From: CAJXJP01 sp034111025
Lineage (GTDB): Bacteria; Patescibacteriota; Gracilibacteria; BD1-5; UBA6164
Reading direction: 5' to 3'
Length of the DNA: 16,177 nucleotides
Assembly (NCBI GenBank): GCA_034111025.1
Contig: JAWUYB010000030.1
Coordinates: 1-16,177 of the forward strand
The position numbers and the translations under genes are program-made. The first letter of the stretch is position 1, and every line of letters begins with the position of its first letter. Below the pieces are notes generated by a model. The model was given only the letters and a program-made list of their open reading frames with translations, was not told the origin of the DNA and did not search any database. This document shows positions 15,104 to 16,177 of this stretch, piece after piece.

Positions 15104-16177
15104 ATGGAATATAAAATTTTTGGATGCAAGGTAAATAAATATTATACAGATGAATGGTTAAATTCAGACTATCTTTCAGATAAGAAAGGTATTTTTATTG
15201 CGTCTTGTGTGGTAACAGATAATGCAAAGAGAAAATGGATTAAATTTATCAAAGATACAGCCAAAGAACTCCCTGAAACTCACAAAATGTATATTAGTGG
15301 TTGTGGAGCTTTTACTGATGGGAAAGCTCAAACTGATTTTTTTGATGTCTATCCTCAACTTGATTATCTCAAACATCAAGTCGAAGTTCTCGATGAAATT
15401 CCAGATTCAAAACCAAAGCCTAAATTAAATATTGAAGAAATAAAGAAAAAACTAAAAAATATTCCTCAAATTTATACAAAGAAATTTTTACTTATCCAAG
15501 GTGGATGTGATAGTTTTTGTACGTTTTGTTTAACGGTAAAGAAAAGATGAAGACATTATTCAAGAAATATGGATGATATTATCGAAGATATATTAGAATA
15601 TGAATTACAATGAGGTAAAGAAGTAGTACTCACTTGAGTGAATTTAACTGCTTGGGGACTCGATTCTACAAATGATATAGGAAAATCTCGTTTTGCTGAA
15701 TTACTTGCTGCCCTTCTAGCAAAAACAGAAATACCAAGAATTAGAATTAGTTCACTATGACCAGAATTTATAACTGATGAGGTTATAGATCTATTGAAAC
15801 ATACAAGAATTTATCCTCATTTTCACTATTCCGTACAATCAGGTTCTTCAAAAACACTCAAATCAATGCATAGACATTATAATGGAGATCATATGAGAAT
15901 GTTGCTTGAAAAAACAAAAAATATCAAGAGAGAAGATGGCGTTGAAGTAAGTATTGGCGCAGATTTAATTATCTGATTCCCTGGTGAATCTCAACATGAT
16001 TTTCAAGATACGTATAATCTCGTAAAAGATTGATTGATAACAAAAGTTCACGCTTTTCCATTTTCAGCGCATAATATGTGAGAAAGTGTTCCTGCATGAA
16101 AATTTCCAAATCAAGTAGATGAAAAAATCAAAAAAGAAAGAATGTGGGCAATTATGAATATTTCAGATCAGGTCAGA
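15104..16177 (+). CDS. mtaB: tRNA threonylcarbamoyladenosine methylthiotransferase MtaB (3' end cut)
   Basis: The first 358 residues are visible; the right edge cuts the gene. MtaB is a radical-SAM enzyme that methylthiolates t6A37 to ms2t6A37 in tRNAs reading ANN codons. The N-terminal UPF0004 domain supplies three cluster cysteines, C8 (FGCKVN), C35 (IASCVVTDNA) and C67 (ISGCGAF). The radical-SAM CxxxCxxC motif is C135-DSF-C139-TF-C142. Further family marks are VVLTGVNLTAWG, SVQSGSSKTLKSMHRHY, and LIIGFPGES. GCKVN at the start and the SVQSGS...MHRHY pattern favour MtaB over MiaB. Several key glycines (LTG, IGFPG) are TGA. The C-terminal TRAM domain should lie beyond the window. The ATG at 15104 has no SD. 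Confidence 0.9.

Overview
The window reads correctly only if TGA is translated as glycine and TAA/TAG are the only stops (NCBI code 25). That points to a Candidate Phyla Radiation bacterium of the Absconditabacteria (SR1) or Gracilibacteria (BD1-5/GN02). Support comes from invariant glycines encoded by TGA: the glycines of the RNase HII motif GIDEAGRG, the IGFPGE motif of MtaB and several glycines of HtpG. Base composition is very AT-rich. Most start codons lack a visible Shine-Dalgarno sequence. I saw no in-frame CGA or CGG arginine codon in the stretches I translated.

Layout. Positions 1-137 are the right end of an IS3-family (IS150-like) element. Next come two large plus-strand surface or envelope genes. 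The first (272-3217) is a membrane protein with a PilB/GspE-like N-terminal domain, three membrane segments and a series of PKD-like repeats. The second (3490-4590) is a likely secreted protein with a fibrinogen-like domain. A perfect bidirectional terminator separates them from convergent htpG (4645-6534), which has a strong promoter overlapped by a CIRCE (HrcA) operator. Upstream of htpG on the minus strand is a two-gene module: a Panacea (DUF4065/SocA-like) antitoxin followed by a small putative toxin. A DUF378 membrane protein (plus) and an unrecognised 233-residue protein (minus) converge on a shared hairpin.

The rest is mainly minus strand. Two paralogous EamA/DMT-type transporters (8717-9583 and 10149-11018) flank a small glycine-free membrane protein that has its own promoter and the only clear Shine-Dalgarno. 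Upstream is a compact five-gene run, likely one operon, reading from 15021 down to 11068: an RNase HII-QueH fusion, a pyridoxamine-phosphate-oxidase-like flavoprotein, two tandem YgjV-like membrane proteins, and a double-HD-domain phosphohydrolase. It ends in a perfect 14-bp terminator that abuts the start codon of the next transporter. Divergent from this operon is mtaB (15104 to the right edge), a tRNA methylthiotransferase.

Functionally the window combines surface interaction proteins (PKD, fibrinogen-like), stress and conflict genes (HtpG under HrcA, PanAT), small-molecule export, and tRNA-modification and nucleic-acid housekeeping enzymes (MtaB, QueH, RNase HII). No rRNA, tRNA or CRISPR array was seen. 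No gene-free stretch exceeds 300 bases.
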